Shown here: positions 16,290 to 23,818 of the stretch, in pieces
How the letters are laid out: each line of letters starts with the position of its first letter
Position numbering within the stretch: the first letter of the stretch is position 1
DNA from: Prevotellaceae bacterium UBA1720
GTDB lineage: Bacteria > Bacteroidota > Bacteroidia > Bacteroidales > Bacteroidaceae
Assembly (NCBI GenBank): GCA_002317475.1
Contig: DCIS01000024.1
Span: 17,878-42,226 of the forward strand
DNA: 24,349 nt
Direction of reading: 5' to 3'
The notes under the pieces: generated by a model
Database searches by the model: none
What the model was told of the DNA's origin: nothing
The model's input: the letters and a program-made list of their open reading frames with translations, nothing else
Position numbers and translations under genes: made by a program

Positions 16290-17597
16290 TCACTTTTTCC
16301 TATTTAAATATGTCATTAAGTCTGCTACGACAAATGTGCTGCCTCCAATGTATATAAAATCATCGGATGCGGCATTATTCCGTGCTGCATTATAGGCATC
16401 TTCCACACAATGGTATGCCTTTCCTGTAAACCCTAATTCATCCCCAATCTTCTTGATCTCATCTGCATCCATAGCTCTTTTTACAGATGCTTGTGTATAG
16501 TAGTAAGTAGCGTTTTGGGGCAACATGGAAAGGCTATGCTTGACGTCTTTATCGCTTACCATACCTATAATTAGGTGTTTCGTTAGCGCTTTCTGTGCAT
16601 TGATTTGCTTCGAGATATACTGAAAACCACCAGGATTATGCCCTGTATCGCATACCGTCAAAGGAGACAGGAGTATGCGTTGCCATCTTCCCATCAATCC
16701 CGTCATTGCCCCTACATGCTTAAAGCCATCATGTACATGGTTGTCTGAGATGTGGAAATGTCTTTTTCTCAATAGTTTGACAGCATTCAGGATCGTGGCT
16801 GTGTTTTTGGATTGGCATTCTCCACCTAGTTCAGCCTCAAAGGTTCCGAAGTTCTTTGTCTCATAAACCGTATCTGCACTTGGGGAGAAAGTAGCAGACA
16901 ATACCTCGTTTGTCTCATCAGCAAAGACCAGTTCACTGTATTTGCTTTCTGCAAGGAACTTCTTAAGGAACACATCCCTTACGTCATTATGTCCTTCTGT
17001 CTCTCCAACTACCACAGGGACATCCTTCTTGATGATTCCCGCCTTTTCTGCAGCAATCAGGGGTAGGGTATTGCCAAGGAACTGGGTGTGGTCAAAACTG
17101 ATATTCGTGATAATGGAAAGCTCGGGACGGATGATGTTCGTGCAATCCAACCTTCCACCCAGGCCTACCTCAATCACAGCAACGTCAATCTCTTGTTCCT
17201 TGAAATACTGGAAAGCCAAGGAAGTGGCCAATTCAAAGAAAGATGGATATAGTGGTTCAAAGAATGCACGCTCTTGCTCAACGAAGTCCACTACACGCTG
17301 CTCAGGAATCATTTCACCATTAACCCTAATTCTTTCGCGAAAGTCCACCAAATGAGGTGATGTGTAAAGTCCTACCTTATAACCTGCAGATTGAAGTATG
17401 GCAGCCAAAGTGTGCGAACAGCTACCCTTACCATTTGTACCAGCCACATGTATGGTGCGATATGAGCGATGTGGATGATGGAAGTGCTCGTCCAGTGCCA
17501 AAGTGTTTGACAACCCTTCTTTATATGCACCAGCACCGACGTTCTGAAACATCGGTGCCACATTAAACAGGTATTCAATTGCCTCGTTATAAGTCAT
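16290..17597 (-). CDS. folC: Folylpolyglutamate synthase / dihydrofolate synthase
   Basis: A 435-residue Mur-ligase-family enzyme that adds glutamate to dihydropteroate and folates, using ATP. The P-loop HVAGTNGKGS lies at 50-59. It is followed by the FolC signature GLYTSPHLVDFRERIRVNG, LGGRLDCTN, SFDHTQFLG with the ligand His, AEKAGIIK, and the C-terminal GRWQ and DTGHNPGG. The length is typical. It lies 76 bases after dnaJ on the same strand with no evident promoter in the gap, so it may be read from the dnaJ transcript. It has no functional link to the sugar genes. Confidence 0.95.
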   Translation of the reverse strand: MTYNEAIEYLFNVAPMFQNVGAGAYKEGLSNTLALDEHFHHPHRSYRTIHVAGTNGKGSCSHTLAAILQSAGYKVGLYTSPHLVDFRERIRVNGEMIPEQRVVDFVEQERAFFEPLYPSFFELATSLAFQYFKEQEIDVAVIEVGLGGRLDCTNIIRPELSIITNISFDHTQFLGNTLPLIAAEKAGIIKKDVPVVVGETEGHNDVRDVFLKKFLAESKYSELVFADETNEVLSATFSPSADTVYETKNFGTFEAELGGECQSKNTATILNAVKLLRKRHFHISDNHVHDGFKHVGAMTGLMGRWQRILLSPLTVCDTGHNPGGFQYISKQINAQKALTKHLIIGMVSDKDVKHSLSMLPQNATYYYTQASVKRAMDADEIKKIGDELGFTGKAYHCVEDAYNAARNNAASDDFIYIGGSTFVVADLMTYLNRKK

Positions 17598-17610
17598 TTT
17601 CTATGATGTT

Positions 17611-17629
17611 ATTAAACGAAATGTTTAAT
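17611..17629. other. Inverted repeat in the dnaJ-folC gap
   Basis: ATTAAAC-GAAAT-GTTTAAT, 7-base arms and a 5-base centre. It is A/T-rich with no T-run directly after it on the minus strand, so it is at best a weak terminator or a regulatory site. Nothing else is seen in this gap. Confidence 0.3.
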
Positions 17630-17673
17630 TCCTCTTATTTCTATATCTAATGTAATTACCTTAGACTTTTCGG

Positions 17674-18870
17674 CTATTCAAATAGCGCTTTGAACTTCCT
17701 GAAGATCTTATCTTTGATGCTATCGTCAGGTGCAAAGGATGCGCTTTGCTGCATCTTCTCAATAAGTTGCTTCTCTTCTTTGCTCAAGCTTTCTGGTACG
17801 TAGATGCTGATATGTACGATGAGGTCTCCAGTACCATAATTATAACCATTGCTATTCAGCATGGGCAGACCTTTTCCACGTAGACGCATAACCTTTCCAG
17901 GTTGGGTTCCGGGATCAATCTTAATCTTAACACGTCCATCCACAGTAGGGATTTCGGCAGTACCGCCAAGTGCAGCAGTTGGGAAGTCAAGCAACAAATT
18001 ATAAATAAGGTTGCTCTCCTCTCTGATCAGATCCTTGTGTGGTTCCACTTCAATGATTACCTGGATATCACCATTAATACCATTTCTGGGTCCTGCATTG
18101 CCTCGACCGCCAACAGTAAGAACCATGCCTGTGTCAACACCTGCGGGAATCTTCACTTCTATTATTTCTTCGCCCTGTACAATTCCCTGTCCGCCACATG
18201 TCTTACATTTGTTCTTGATAATCTTACCCTCACCATGGCAGGTGGGACATGGCGACTGTGACTGCATTCTGCCGAAAAGCGAATTTACGGTTTTCACCAC
18301 ATAGCCATTACCGCCACAGGTAGAACAGGTGTCCATCTGGTTGTCCTCACTACCCGAACCGTGACAATGTGAGCAGGTAACCATCTTCTTTACTTTGAAT
18401 TTCTTGGTTACACCCTTTGCGACCTCGTCCATGTTCAGACGTACTTTCAACTTGAGGTCGCTTCCACGTTGAACGGGTCTTCCACTTCTGCCTGCTCCGC
18501 CGAATCCACTGCTGAATCCGCTGAATCCACGTCCGCCACCACCGAAAATGTCTCCGAACATGTTGAATATGTCATCCATATTCATGCTGCCAGAATTGAA
18601 GCCACCAAAGCCGCCGCCTCCGCCGAAACCGCCAGGTCCGCTGAATCCAAACTGGTCGTATTGCTGGCGTTTCTGCTCGTCACTCAGAACGCTGTATGCT
18701 TCAGCTGCCTCCTTGAACTTCTCCTCGGCTTCAGCCTTCTCTGCATCAGATTTGCCGTTCTGACGGTCAGGATGATATTGCATGGCAACCTTGCGATATG
18801 CCTTCTTTATATCTTGTGCACTTGCGCTTTTTTCAACGCCAAGCACTTCATAATAATCACGCTTTGCCAT
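17674..18870 (-). CDS. dnaJ: Chaperone DnaJ (Hsp40, type I)
   Basis: A 398-residue type I J-protein that stimulates DnaK and binds unfolded proteins. The J domain (about 1-73) has YHPDR with the HPD triad at 33-35. A Gly/Phe-rich linker (about 76-128) follows. The zinc region has four CxxCxGxG repeats with Cys at 166/169, 182/185, 208/211 and 222/225, then the C-terminal substrate-binding domains. The start is 27 bases after the grpE stop, so the two are co-transcribed. dnaK is not in the window. Confidence 0.97.
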   Translation of the reverse strand: MAKRDYYEVLGVEKSASAQDIKKAYRKVAMQYHPDRQNGKSDAEKAEAEEKFKEAAEAYSVLSDEQKRQQYDQFGFSGPGGFGGGGGFGGFNSGSMNMDDIFNMFGDIFGGGGRGFSGFSSGFGGAGRSGRPVQRGSDLKLKVRLNMDEVAKGVTKKFKVKKMVTCSHCHGSGSEDNQMDTCSTCGGNGYVVKTVNSLFGRMQSQSPCPTCHGEGKIIKNKCKTCGGQGIVQGEEIIEVKIPAGVDTGMVLTVGGRGNAGPRNGINGDIQVIIEVEPHKDLIREESNLIYNLLLDFPTAALGGTAEIPTVDGRVKIKIDPGTQPGKVMRLRGKGLPMLNSNGYNYGTGDLIVHISIYVPESLSKEEKQLIEKMQQSASFAPDDSIKDKIFRKFKALFE

Positions 18871-18897
18871 CTTTCAGTCTTGTTTTTAGTTGAGTTT

Positions 18898-19488
18898 TCA
18901 AAGTGCAACAGCTACTTGAGCATAGCGCAATACCTTGTCATTAATCATATAACCCTTCTGAGTACAATCCAGAACCTTACCCTTCATCTCATCACAGGGT
19001 GCGGGTATCTGAGCTATTGCCTCATGAAGGTCTACGTTAAAGTCCGCGCCTTCTGTCTCAATAGGTGTCACGCCTTGAGCCTTCAGAACAGCGAGGAACT
19101 TCTTGCATATCAGATCCACTCCCTCCTTTACGGCCTCAACATCCTCTGCTTTATCCATGTTCTTGATGGCACGTTCCAGATCGTCAACCACGGGAAGCAT
19201 GGCAGCAAGTACTTTTTGTCCACCATTCAGTATCAAGTCTGCCTTTTCTGCGAGTACACGCTTGCGATAGTTGTCAAATTCAGCCTGCTTGTACAGCATC
19301 TTGTTCTTCAGTTCCTCTATCTCAGCCTGGGCTTCTTCCAGTTTCTCAGCGTCAGTCTTTTCTGCAGCAGGTTCCTCTGTTACAGGTTCTTCTGCCTTGG
19401 GCTCTTCCTGGGCAGCCTCATTAGTATTATTGTTGTCTTGGATTTCTTGATCCAACTCCTCGTTTTTCAGTTCTTCCTTATTGCTCAT
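18898..19488 (-). CDS. grpE: Nucleotide exchange factor GrpE
   Basis: A GrpE protein of about 196 residues, the ADP-release factor for DnaK. It has a long acidic, Glu-rich N-terminus (about the first 55 residues), a coiled-coil helix containing EFDNYRKRV, then DDLERAI and the C-terminal beta-domain motif CTQKGYMINDKVLRYAQV. I chose the ATG at 19488 (MSNKEELK) because it gives the family's usual length and acidic start. An in-frame ATG at 19554 would add 22 residues (MSLVLHFGK...) reaching into the inverted repeat at 19527-19572, which is unlikely. It is translated just ahead of dnaJ. Confidence 0.93.
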   Translation of the reverse strand: MSNKEELKNEELDQEIQDNNNTNEAAQEEPKAEEPVTEEPAAEKTDAEKLEEAQAEIEELKNKMLYKQAEFDNYRKRVLAEKADLILNGGQKVLAAMLPVVDDLERAIKNMDKAEDVEAVKEGVDLICKKFLAVLKAQGVTPIETEGADFNVDLHEAIAQIPAPCDEMKGKVLDCTQKGYMINDKVLRYAQVAVAL

Positions 19489-19526
19489 TGTAAATCGTTT
19501 TATTCTTTTCCACATAGCATCAAAAA

Positions 19527-19572
19527 CCTTGCCAAAATGTAGAACTAAACTCATTCTGCCATCTTGGCAAGG
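19527..19572 (-). terminator. Inverted repeat between the ABC-F gene and grpE
   Basis: Arms of 13 bases (19527-19539 and 19560-19572) match with one A/G difference around a 20-base loop. On the minus strand the right arm is followed by TTTTTG, so it can act as a terminator for the ABC-F gene. The arm at 19557-19569 also contains a small palindrome, TGCCA-TCT-TGGCA. A heat-shock control role for grpE-dnaJ is possible but not shown. Confidence 0.55.
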
Positions 19573-19616
19573 CTTTACTTTGGTTTTTGTTAATTTTGCG
19601 TAAATCTGTCAGTCAC

Positions 19617-21230
19617 TTACTGATACATTTTGTCACGTAGTTCCTTGATCTTCTCGTCATGGATATATTCATCATATTCCATCAGCTTGTCAATACAGCC
19701 ATTGGGCGTCAACTCAATAATACGGGTTGCAACGGTCTGGATGAACTCATGGTCATGACTGCTGAAGAGGATGTTGCCCTTGAAGAGTTTCAGGTTGTTG
19801 TTGAATGCCTGAATGCTTTCCAGATCCAGATGGTTGGTGGGAGTATCAAGGATCAAGCAATTGGCATTGTTCAATTGCATGCGTGCAATCATACAGCGCA
19901 TCTTCTCACCTCCGGAAAGTACGTTTACCTTCTTGAGCACGTCTTCTCCGCTGAACAACATTCGGCCAAGGAAACTCTTGAAGTACACTTCGTTACCTTC
20001 ACCAAACTGGCTCAACCAATCTACCAGGTTCATTTCGCTCTGGAAGAATGAAGTGTTATCAACGGGCAAGTATGCAGTAGTAATGGTGATACCCCAGTTG
20101 AAAGTACCTGCCTGTGCCTCGCGATTACCATTTACGATTTCGAACAGGGCAGTCATGGCACGTGGGTCACGGCTCAGGAATACTACCTTGTCGCCTTTCT
20201 CCACGTTGAAACTTACGTTGTCAAACAATACCGTTCCATCTTCCATGGTTGCTTTCATGTCCTGAACCTCAAGCATTTGATTGCCAGGTTCACGTTCCAT
20301 AGAGAAGATAATGCCGGGATATTTACGGGTAGAAGGTTTGATATCCTCAACATTCAGCTTCTCCAGCATCTTCTTACGACTGGTTGTCTGCTTGCTCTTT
20401 GCCACGTTTGCGCTGAATCGGCGAATAAACTCCTCCAACTCCTTCTTCTTCTCCTCGGCTTTTGCCTTCTGGTTCTGAGCCTGACGCAGAGCCAACTGAG
20501 AACTCTGATACCAGAATGAGTAGTTACCAGCGAAGAGGGTTACCTTTCCATAGTCAATATCAACGGTATGGGTGCTTACACTGTCCAGGAAGTGACGGTC
20601 ATGACTCACTACGAGCACGGTATGCTCAAAATCAGCCAGATAATCCTCGAGCCATTCTACGGTATCAAGGTCAAGGTCATTGGTAGGCTCATCGAGCAAC
20701 AGATTGTCGGGATTGCCAAACAAGGCTTTTGCCAGCATTACGCGTACCTTTTCCTTACCACTGAGCTCACCCATCAACTGATAGTGCTTGTCTTCCTTAA
20801 TGCCAAGACCAGAGAGCAGTGCAGCAGCATCGCTTTCGGCATTGTATCCTCCCATTTCAGCAAACTTGTCCTCCAGTTCAGCTACGCGAATACCATCTTC
20901 GTCGCTGAAGTCAGCCTTGCTGTACAGAGCCTCGCGCTCACGCATGACTTCCCACATGGTGGTATGTCCCATCAACACGGTATTCAGCACCGTTTCATTG
21001 TCATATTTGAAGTGGTCCTGTTCCAGGACGCTCAGACGTTCACCGGGACCCAGTTCAATTGTTCCCTTAGTGGCTTCAAGTTCACCGCTGATAGCTTTCA
21101 GCAGGGTAGACTTACCTGCTCCATTTGCACCGATAACACCATAGATGTTACCATTGGTGAACTTCATATTTACATCCTTATACAAAACTTGTTTGCCAAA
21201 CTGTATGGCAAGATTGCTTACTGTAATCAT
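19617..21230 (-). CDS. ABC-F family ATPase, YbiT-like, with degenerate second site
   Basis: A 537-residue soluble protein with two ABC ATPase domains and no membrane segments, most like YbiT of the ribosome-associated ABC-F family. Domain 1 is intact: Walker A GANGAGKST (34-42), signature LSGKEK (156-161), Walker B LLLDEPTND with Asp180/Glu181, and switch His210. The linker (about 245-300) is Lys/Glu-rich and contains the YbiT-like RRFSANVAKSKQTTSRKK. Domain 2 keeps the signature LSGGEK (438-443) and His492. Its Walker A position reads SRDPRAMT (353-360) with no Gly-Lys-Ser/Thr, and the catalytic Glu is Thr463 (LILDTPTN). The flanking frame is unbroken. ABC-F proteins act on ribosomes; the exact task here is unknown. 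Confidence 0.93.
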   Translation of the reverse strand: MITVSNLAIQFGKQVLYKDVNMKFTNGNIYGVIGANGAGKSTLLKAISGELEATKGTIELGPGERLSVLEQDHFKYDNETVLNTVLMGHTTMWEVMREREALYSKADFSDEDGIRVAELEDKFAEMGGYNAESDAAALLSGLGIKEDKHYQLMGELSGKEKVRVMLAKALFGNPDNLLLDEPTNDLDLDTVEWLEDYLADFEHTVLVVSHDRHFLDSVSTHTVDIDYGKVTLFAGNYSFWYQSSQLALRQAQNQKAKAEEKKKELEEFIRRFSANVAKSKQTTSRKKMLEKLNVEDIKPSTRKYPGIIFSMEREPGNQMLEVQDMKATMEDGTVLFDNVSFNVEKGDKVVFLSRDPRAMTALFEIVNGNREAQAGTFNWGITITTAYLPVDNTSFFQSEMNLVDWLSQFGEGNEVYFKSFLGRMLFSGEDVLKKVNVLSGGEKMRCMIARMQLNNANCLILDTPTNHLDLESIQAFNNNLKLFKGNILFSSHDHEFIQTVATRIIELTPNGCIDKLMEYDEYIHDEKIKELRDKMYQ

Positions 21231-21276
21231 TCTTTTTGCTTAAAAAACTATTTTATTTTTCCTCACGGATTTAATG

Positions 21277-21756
21277 TTATTCCATACTCTCTTCTACGAA
21301 CTGTAGTGGTAGGAGGGCGTTGATTGTCTCTACGACATGTATGCCTGTCTCGCATGCCAGCAGTATACGTATGGGCTGCTTGAATCGGTGTTCTGTCTCC
21401 AGTATCACTTGTCGGCAAGCACCACAGGGTGGGATAGGGGCCTGCATGAATCCCTTTTCATTTCTTGCCGCTATGGCCAGTTGTACAACGGGTTCCTGAG
21501 GATACTGAGCTCCTGCAGCAAAGATAGCCGATCGTTCCGCACAGATGGTTGATGGCGATGCTGCATTTTCCTGATTACATCCTGGAATGACCTTTCCGTT
21601 CCTCAGACGCAGAGCAGCACCAACATAGAAATGCGAATAGGGAGCATAACTATGCCTGGTCATCTCTCTTGCCTTGTCCACCAATTCTCGTTCTTCGTCT
21701 GTCAGTTCCGTGTATTCGTATACGCGGATATTTGACACGACTTGATATTCTTTCAT
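21277..21756 (-). CDS. cdd: Cytidine deaminase
   Basis: A 159-residue zinc-dependent deaminase converting cytidine and deoxycytidine to uridine forms in pyrimidine salvage. The core shows SYAPYSHFYVGAAL, then CAERSA with zinc ligand Cys72 and proton-shuttling Glu74, then PPCGACRQ with zinc ligands Cys111 and Cys114. The length fits the homotetrameric class. The first 25 residues or so are an extension that precedes the usual ELVDKAREM helix. It lies 46 bases upstream of the ABC-F gene and has its own promoter at 21781-21812. Confidence 0.95.
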   Translation of the reverse strand: MKEYQVVSNIRVYEYTELTDEERELVDKAREMTRHSYAPYSHFYVGAALRLRNGKVIPGCNQENAASPSTICAERSAIFAAGAQYPQEPVVQLAIAARNEKGFMQAPIPPCGACRQVILETEHRFKQPIRILLACETGIHVVETINALLPLQFVEESME

Positions 21757-21780
21757 CTCATTATGTGTACTTATCGTCTA

Positions 21781-21812
21781 CAAATTTACGATATATTTTC
21801 CGCAATGACAAA
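21781..21812 (-). promoter_or_regulatory. Promoter of cdd
   Basis: The minus strand reads TTTG (21812-21809), 20 bases, then TAAATTTG (21788-21781), a complete match to the Bacteroidetes promoter, 24 bases before the cdd ATG. Confidence 0.78.
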
Positions 21813-21827
21813 TTTTTATTAATTTTG
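21796..21827 (+). promoter_or_regulatory. Promoter of the LysM glucosaminidase, probably leaderless
   Basis: TAATTTTG (21820-21827) matches TAnnTTTG, with a TTTT (21796-21799) 20 bases upstream in place of TTTG. The ATG at 21832 follows only four bases later, so transcription would start at or beside the start codon. It overlaps the divergent cdd promoter. Confidence 0.55.
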
Positions 21828-21831
21828 TGAT

Positions 21832-22761
21832 ATGAAACGCATCAAAAATACTACTTTAAAGGTCTTCTTGACTTTTTTCTACACCTTATTTATATATAAT
21901 TGTGTCTCAGCTCAACAGAACAGCACTTATCTGGAATATATCAAAAAATACCACACCTTGGCTGTTGATCAGATGAAACGTCATCGCATTCCTGCCAGTA
22001 TCACGCTCTCTCAGGGTTTGCTGGAAAGTGGTGCTGGCACGAGTACGTTGGCCACTGAGGCACACAATCATTTTGGTATCAAGGTGGGTACAGGTTGGGA
22101 CGGCCCGTACATTGTCCGTGACGATGATGCCAAAGGTGAGCATTTCCGCAAGTATCGTAGTGATGCCGAGAGTTACGAAGATCACTCCCTGTTTCTGAAA
22201 AAGCCACGCTATCAGAAGTTGTTCTCGCTTGATATCAAGGATTACAAGGGATGGGCTCATGGCTTGAAGGAATGTGGATATGCCACTAATCCTGCCTATG
22301 CACAGTCACTAATCCGTATCATCGAGAACTATAAACTCTACCAATATGATGGTGGCCAAGGCAGTATCCAGCAAAGTGCTTCTTCAAGGCTTTCAGAGGA
22401 GGATCTTTTCTTCCAAACGCATCCTGTGCAGATGTGCAATAAGTGTTGCTACATTGTTCTGCAGCCTGGTGACGAACTAAGTCATGTGGCTAAGATGGTA
22501 GGGGTGAGAAAGTCCAAACTCCTGTCCTATAACGATCTGCCCAAGAAGGCTGTTCCTCAGTCAGGTAGCATTCTGTACCTGGAGAAGAAGCGCACTAAGG
22601 CTGACAAGAGTTTCAAGGGTCATCCTCATGTATTGCAGGCAGGCCAGTCTCTGTATGACATAGCTCAGATGTATGGCATACGTCTTAAGAACCTCTATAA
22701 GATGAATGGCTTTGATGCTGACTATACCCCTATGTTGGGACAGACAATTCGCCTGTACTAA
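21832..22761 (+). CDS. Secreted endo-beta-N-acetylglucosaminidase with LysM repeats
   Basis: A 309-residue exported peptidoglycan hydrolase. Residues 1-27 form a signal peptide (KRIKNTTLKVFLTFF..., cleavage near VSA/QQ); a lipobox reading IYNC at Cys24 is a weaker alternative. The glucosaminidase domain (GH73-like, about 33-175) has QGLLESGAG with Glu65 as the likely catalytic acid, NHFGIK, and YATNPAYAQSLI at its end. Two LysM-like repeats follow, at about 202-251 (VLQPGDELSHVAKMVGV) and 264-309 (VLQAGQSLYDIAQMYGI), which should bind peptidoglycan. It probably trims glycan strands during growth or division. It is divergent from cdd with only 75 bases between the start codons. Confidence 0.93.
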   Translation: MKRIKNTTLKVFLTFFYTLFIYNCVSAQQNSTYLEYIKKYHTLAVDQMKRHRIPASITLSQGLLESGAGTSTLATEAHNHFGIKVGTGWDGPYIVRDDDAKGEHFRKYRSDAESYEDHSLFLKKPRYQKLFSLDIKDYKGWAHGLKECGYATNPAYAQSLIRIIENYKLYQYDGGQGSIQQSASSRLSEEDLFFQTHPVQMCNKCCYIVLQPGDELSHVAKMVGVRKSKLLSYNDLPKKAVPQSGSILYLEKKRTKADKSFKGHPHVLQAGQSLYDIAQMYGIRLKNLYKMNGFDADYTPMLGQTIRLY

Positions 22762-22796
22762 TCCTACCGCAATACCACCTCTATGCTTCCTTGTTT

Positions 22797-22840
22797 CCTT
22801 CGCGGATCCTTCGCGGATCCTTCGCGGAATCATCGCGGAG
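22797..22840. repeat. CCTTCGCGGAT tandem array, 11-bp period
   Basis: Three units, CCTTCGCGGAT at 22797 and 22808 and CCTTCGCGGAA at 22819, are followed by a diverged CATCGCGGAG at 22831. GGATCC-TTCGC-GGATCC (22804-22820) can fold into a small hairpin. The array lies after the glucosaminidase stop. No T-run follows, so it is not a standard terminator. Confidence 0.9.
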
Positions 22841-22880
22841 ATGCTAAGGATGAAGCAAGTCACACAATAGGATGACAATA

Positions 22881-22924
22881 GGCAGAATATAGACAGAATA
22901 TAGAGGGAATATAGAGGGTAGATA
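22881..22924. repeat. GACAGAATATA tandem array, 11-bp period
   Basis: Four 11-base units abut: GGCAGAATATA (22881), GACAGAATATA (22892), GAGGGAATATA (22903), GAGGGTAGATA (22914). The last ends right beside the stop codon of the minus-strand gene at 22925. Its sequence is unrelated to the neighbouring array, yet it has the same period. Confidence 0.88.
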
Positions 22925-23656
22925 CTATTTCTTCTTTACCCCAACACGGTTTCTTGATCGCCAGATGACACGTCCCAGACGTAATTCTTCCTCGTTGTAC
23001 ACGTCACCGAATTCATCATACGCGCTTTCCAGAGATTCGGTAGACGCATTGTTGAAGTAGTCAACCAATTCATCTACGCAGTCGCTTCCCAGCACTTCCT
23101 CTGCGAAATAGGTCAGATCCAGATGAGTACCACTTGAGAGAAGACTCTCTATATCCTTCAGAACCTCGTCAAAGTCCAGACCTTGATTGTTGGCAAAATC
23201 GTCAAGGGCAATTTTACGGTCAATGGCTTGGATGATGGCACGTTTCCTTTGTGAAGATACGGTACGTATTCCAGATGCATCGGCTACAACATCATCCACC
23301 ATTTGGTTGAGCATGGCCGAACCTCCGTCCTTCTCAAATTCACCTTCTTCATCATCGCCTTTCAGTTCGAATTCCACTGGTTTCTTCAGGTACTTCTTGC
23401 CTTTGGCCATGATTCCTACGCCTTCACTCTTCACTTTCATGTAGCCGACTTCCACACCTTGGTCAATGACCTCCATCCAGTGCTCCTCGTCCTTATTGTC
23501 GCCACATCCAAAACTTTCCAGATTGATTAGCCCTTTTTTGACCAGGATAGGAGTTTCTCGTCCCATCAAGTAGTCCAGTAAAAGTTCTCTTTTTAAAGGC
23601 TTTGCTAACTCAATCAGGCTATTTAATATCTTACATAAAGAATCTTTTCCGTCCAT
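22925..23656 (-). CDS. Protein resembling the C-terminal part of RecQ (RQC-like), no helicase
   Basis: A 243-residue cytoplasmic protein. I compared it from memory with Bacteroidetes RecQ. Residues about 20-97 (LLLDYLMGRETP...LESFGCG...WMEVIDQG...GVGIMAKGKKYLKKP) follow the RQC winged-helix pattern. Residues about 98-112 are acidic (GDDEEGEFEKDGG). Residues about 137-230 (IIQAIDRKIALDDFANNQGL, then SGTHLDLTYFAEEVL and EELRLGRVIW) match the extra C-terminal region of RecQ in this phylum. The DEAH helicase core and the four-Cys zinc motif are absent. It may be a DNA-binding accessory protein or regulator; no function is known to me. It has its own good promoter at 23677-23707. Confidence 0.6.
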   Translation of the reverse strand: MDGKDSLCKILNSLIELAKPLKRELLLDYLMGRETPILVKKGLINLESFGCGDNKDEEHWMEVIDQGVEVGYMKVKSEGVGIMAKGKKYLKKPVEFELKGDDEEGEFEKDGGSAMLNQMVDDVVADASGIRTVSSQRKRAIIQAIDRKIALDDFANNQGLDFDEVLKDIESLLSSGTHLDLTYFAEEVLGSDCVDELVDYFNNASTESLESAYDEFGDVYNEEELRLGRVIWRSRNRVGVKKK

Positions 23657-23676
23657 GTTGTTTTATTTTGCGGCGG

Positions 23677-23707
23677 CAAAGTTAGTATAAGTTTAGAAAT
23701 GCACAAA
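23677..23707 (-). promoter_or_regulatory. Promoter of the RQC-like gene
   Basis: The minus strand reads TTTG (23707-23704), 19 bases, then TAACTTTG (23684-23677), a full Bacteroidetes promoter 20 bases before the ATG, giving a very short leader. Confidence 0.75.
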
Positions 23708-23790
23708 GTATTTCAAGAAAAAAATTCATCTTTTTTTTTATATGATATAAATACCCCAATAATGTTTGTTACTTCGGATATATGAATAGC

Positions 23791-23818
23791 AAAGGCTCGC
23801 TTCTCAGCGAGCCTTTTT
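23791..23818 (+). terminator. Orphan intrinsic terminator
   Basis: A perfect 11-bp stem, AAAGGCTCGCT with AGCGAGCCTTT, has a 4-base TCTC loop and ends in a run of five Ts on the plus strand. No plus-strand gene precedes it. On the minus strand it could also end the kinase-like gene, though only TTT follows there. Confidence 0.75.

Noticed and set aside
18469..19542. Plus-strand open frame of 357 codons across grpE and dnaJ
   Set aside because: It lies antisense to two clear genes and its Cys/Leu/Ser-rich composition is what the reverse of their codons gives. It shows no domain.
18898..19554. Longer grpE start at 19554
   Set aside because: It would add 22 hydrophobic/basic residues unlike other GrpE N-termini and run through the inverted repeat; the ATG at 19488 fits better.
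19617..21230. ABC transporter ATPase subunit
   Set aside because: Two fused ATPase domains with a charged linker and no membrane partner nearby point to ABC-F rather than a transporter.
20568..21323. Plus-strand open frame of 251 codons across the ABC-F gene and the cdd end
   Set aside because: Antisense shadow of conserved ABC motifs, with no recognisable motif or promoter.
22797..22924. CRISPR array
   Set aside because: Units of 11 bases abut without spacers, and there are no cas genes.
22925..23656. Complete RecQ helicase
   Set aside because: Only 243 residues, with no Walker A, DEAH box or zinc cysteines.
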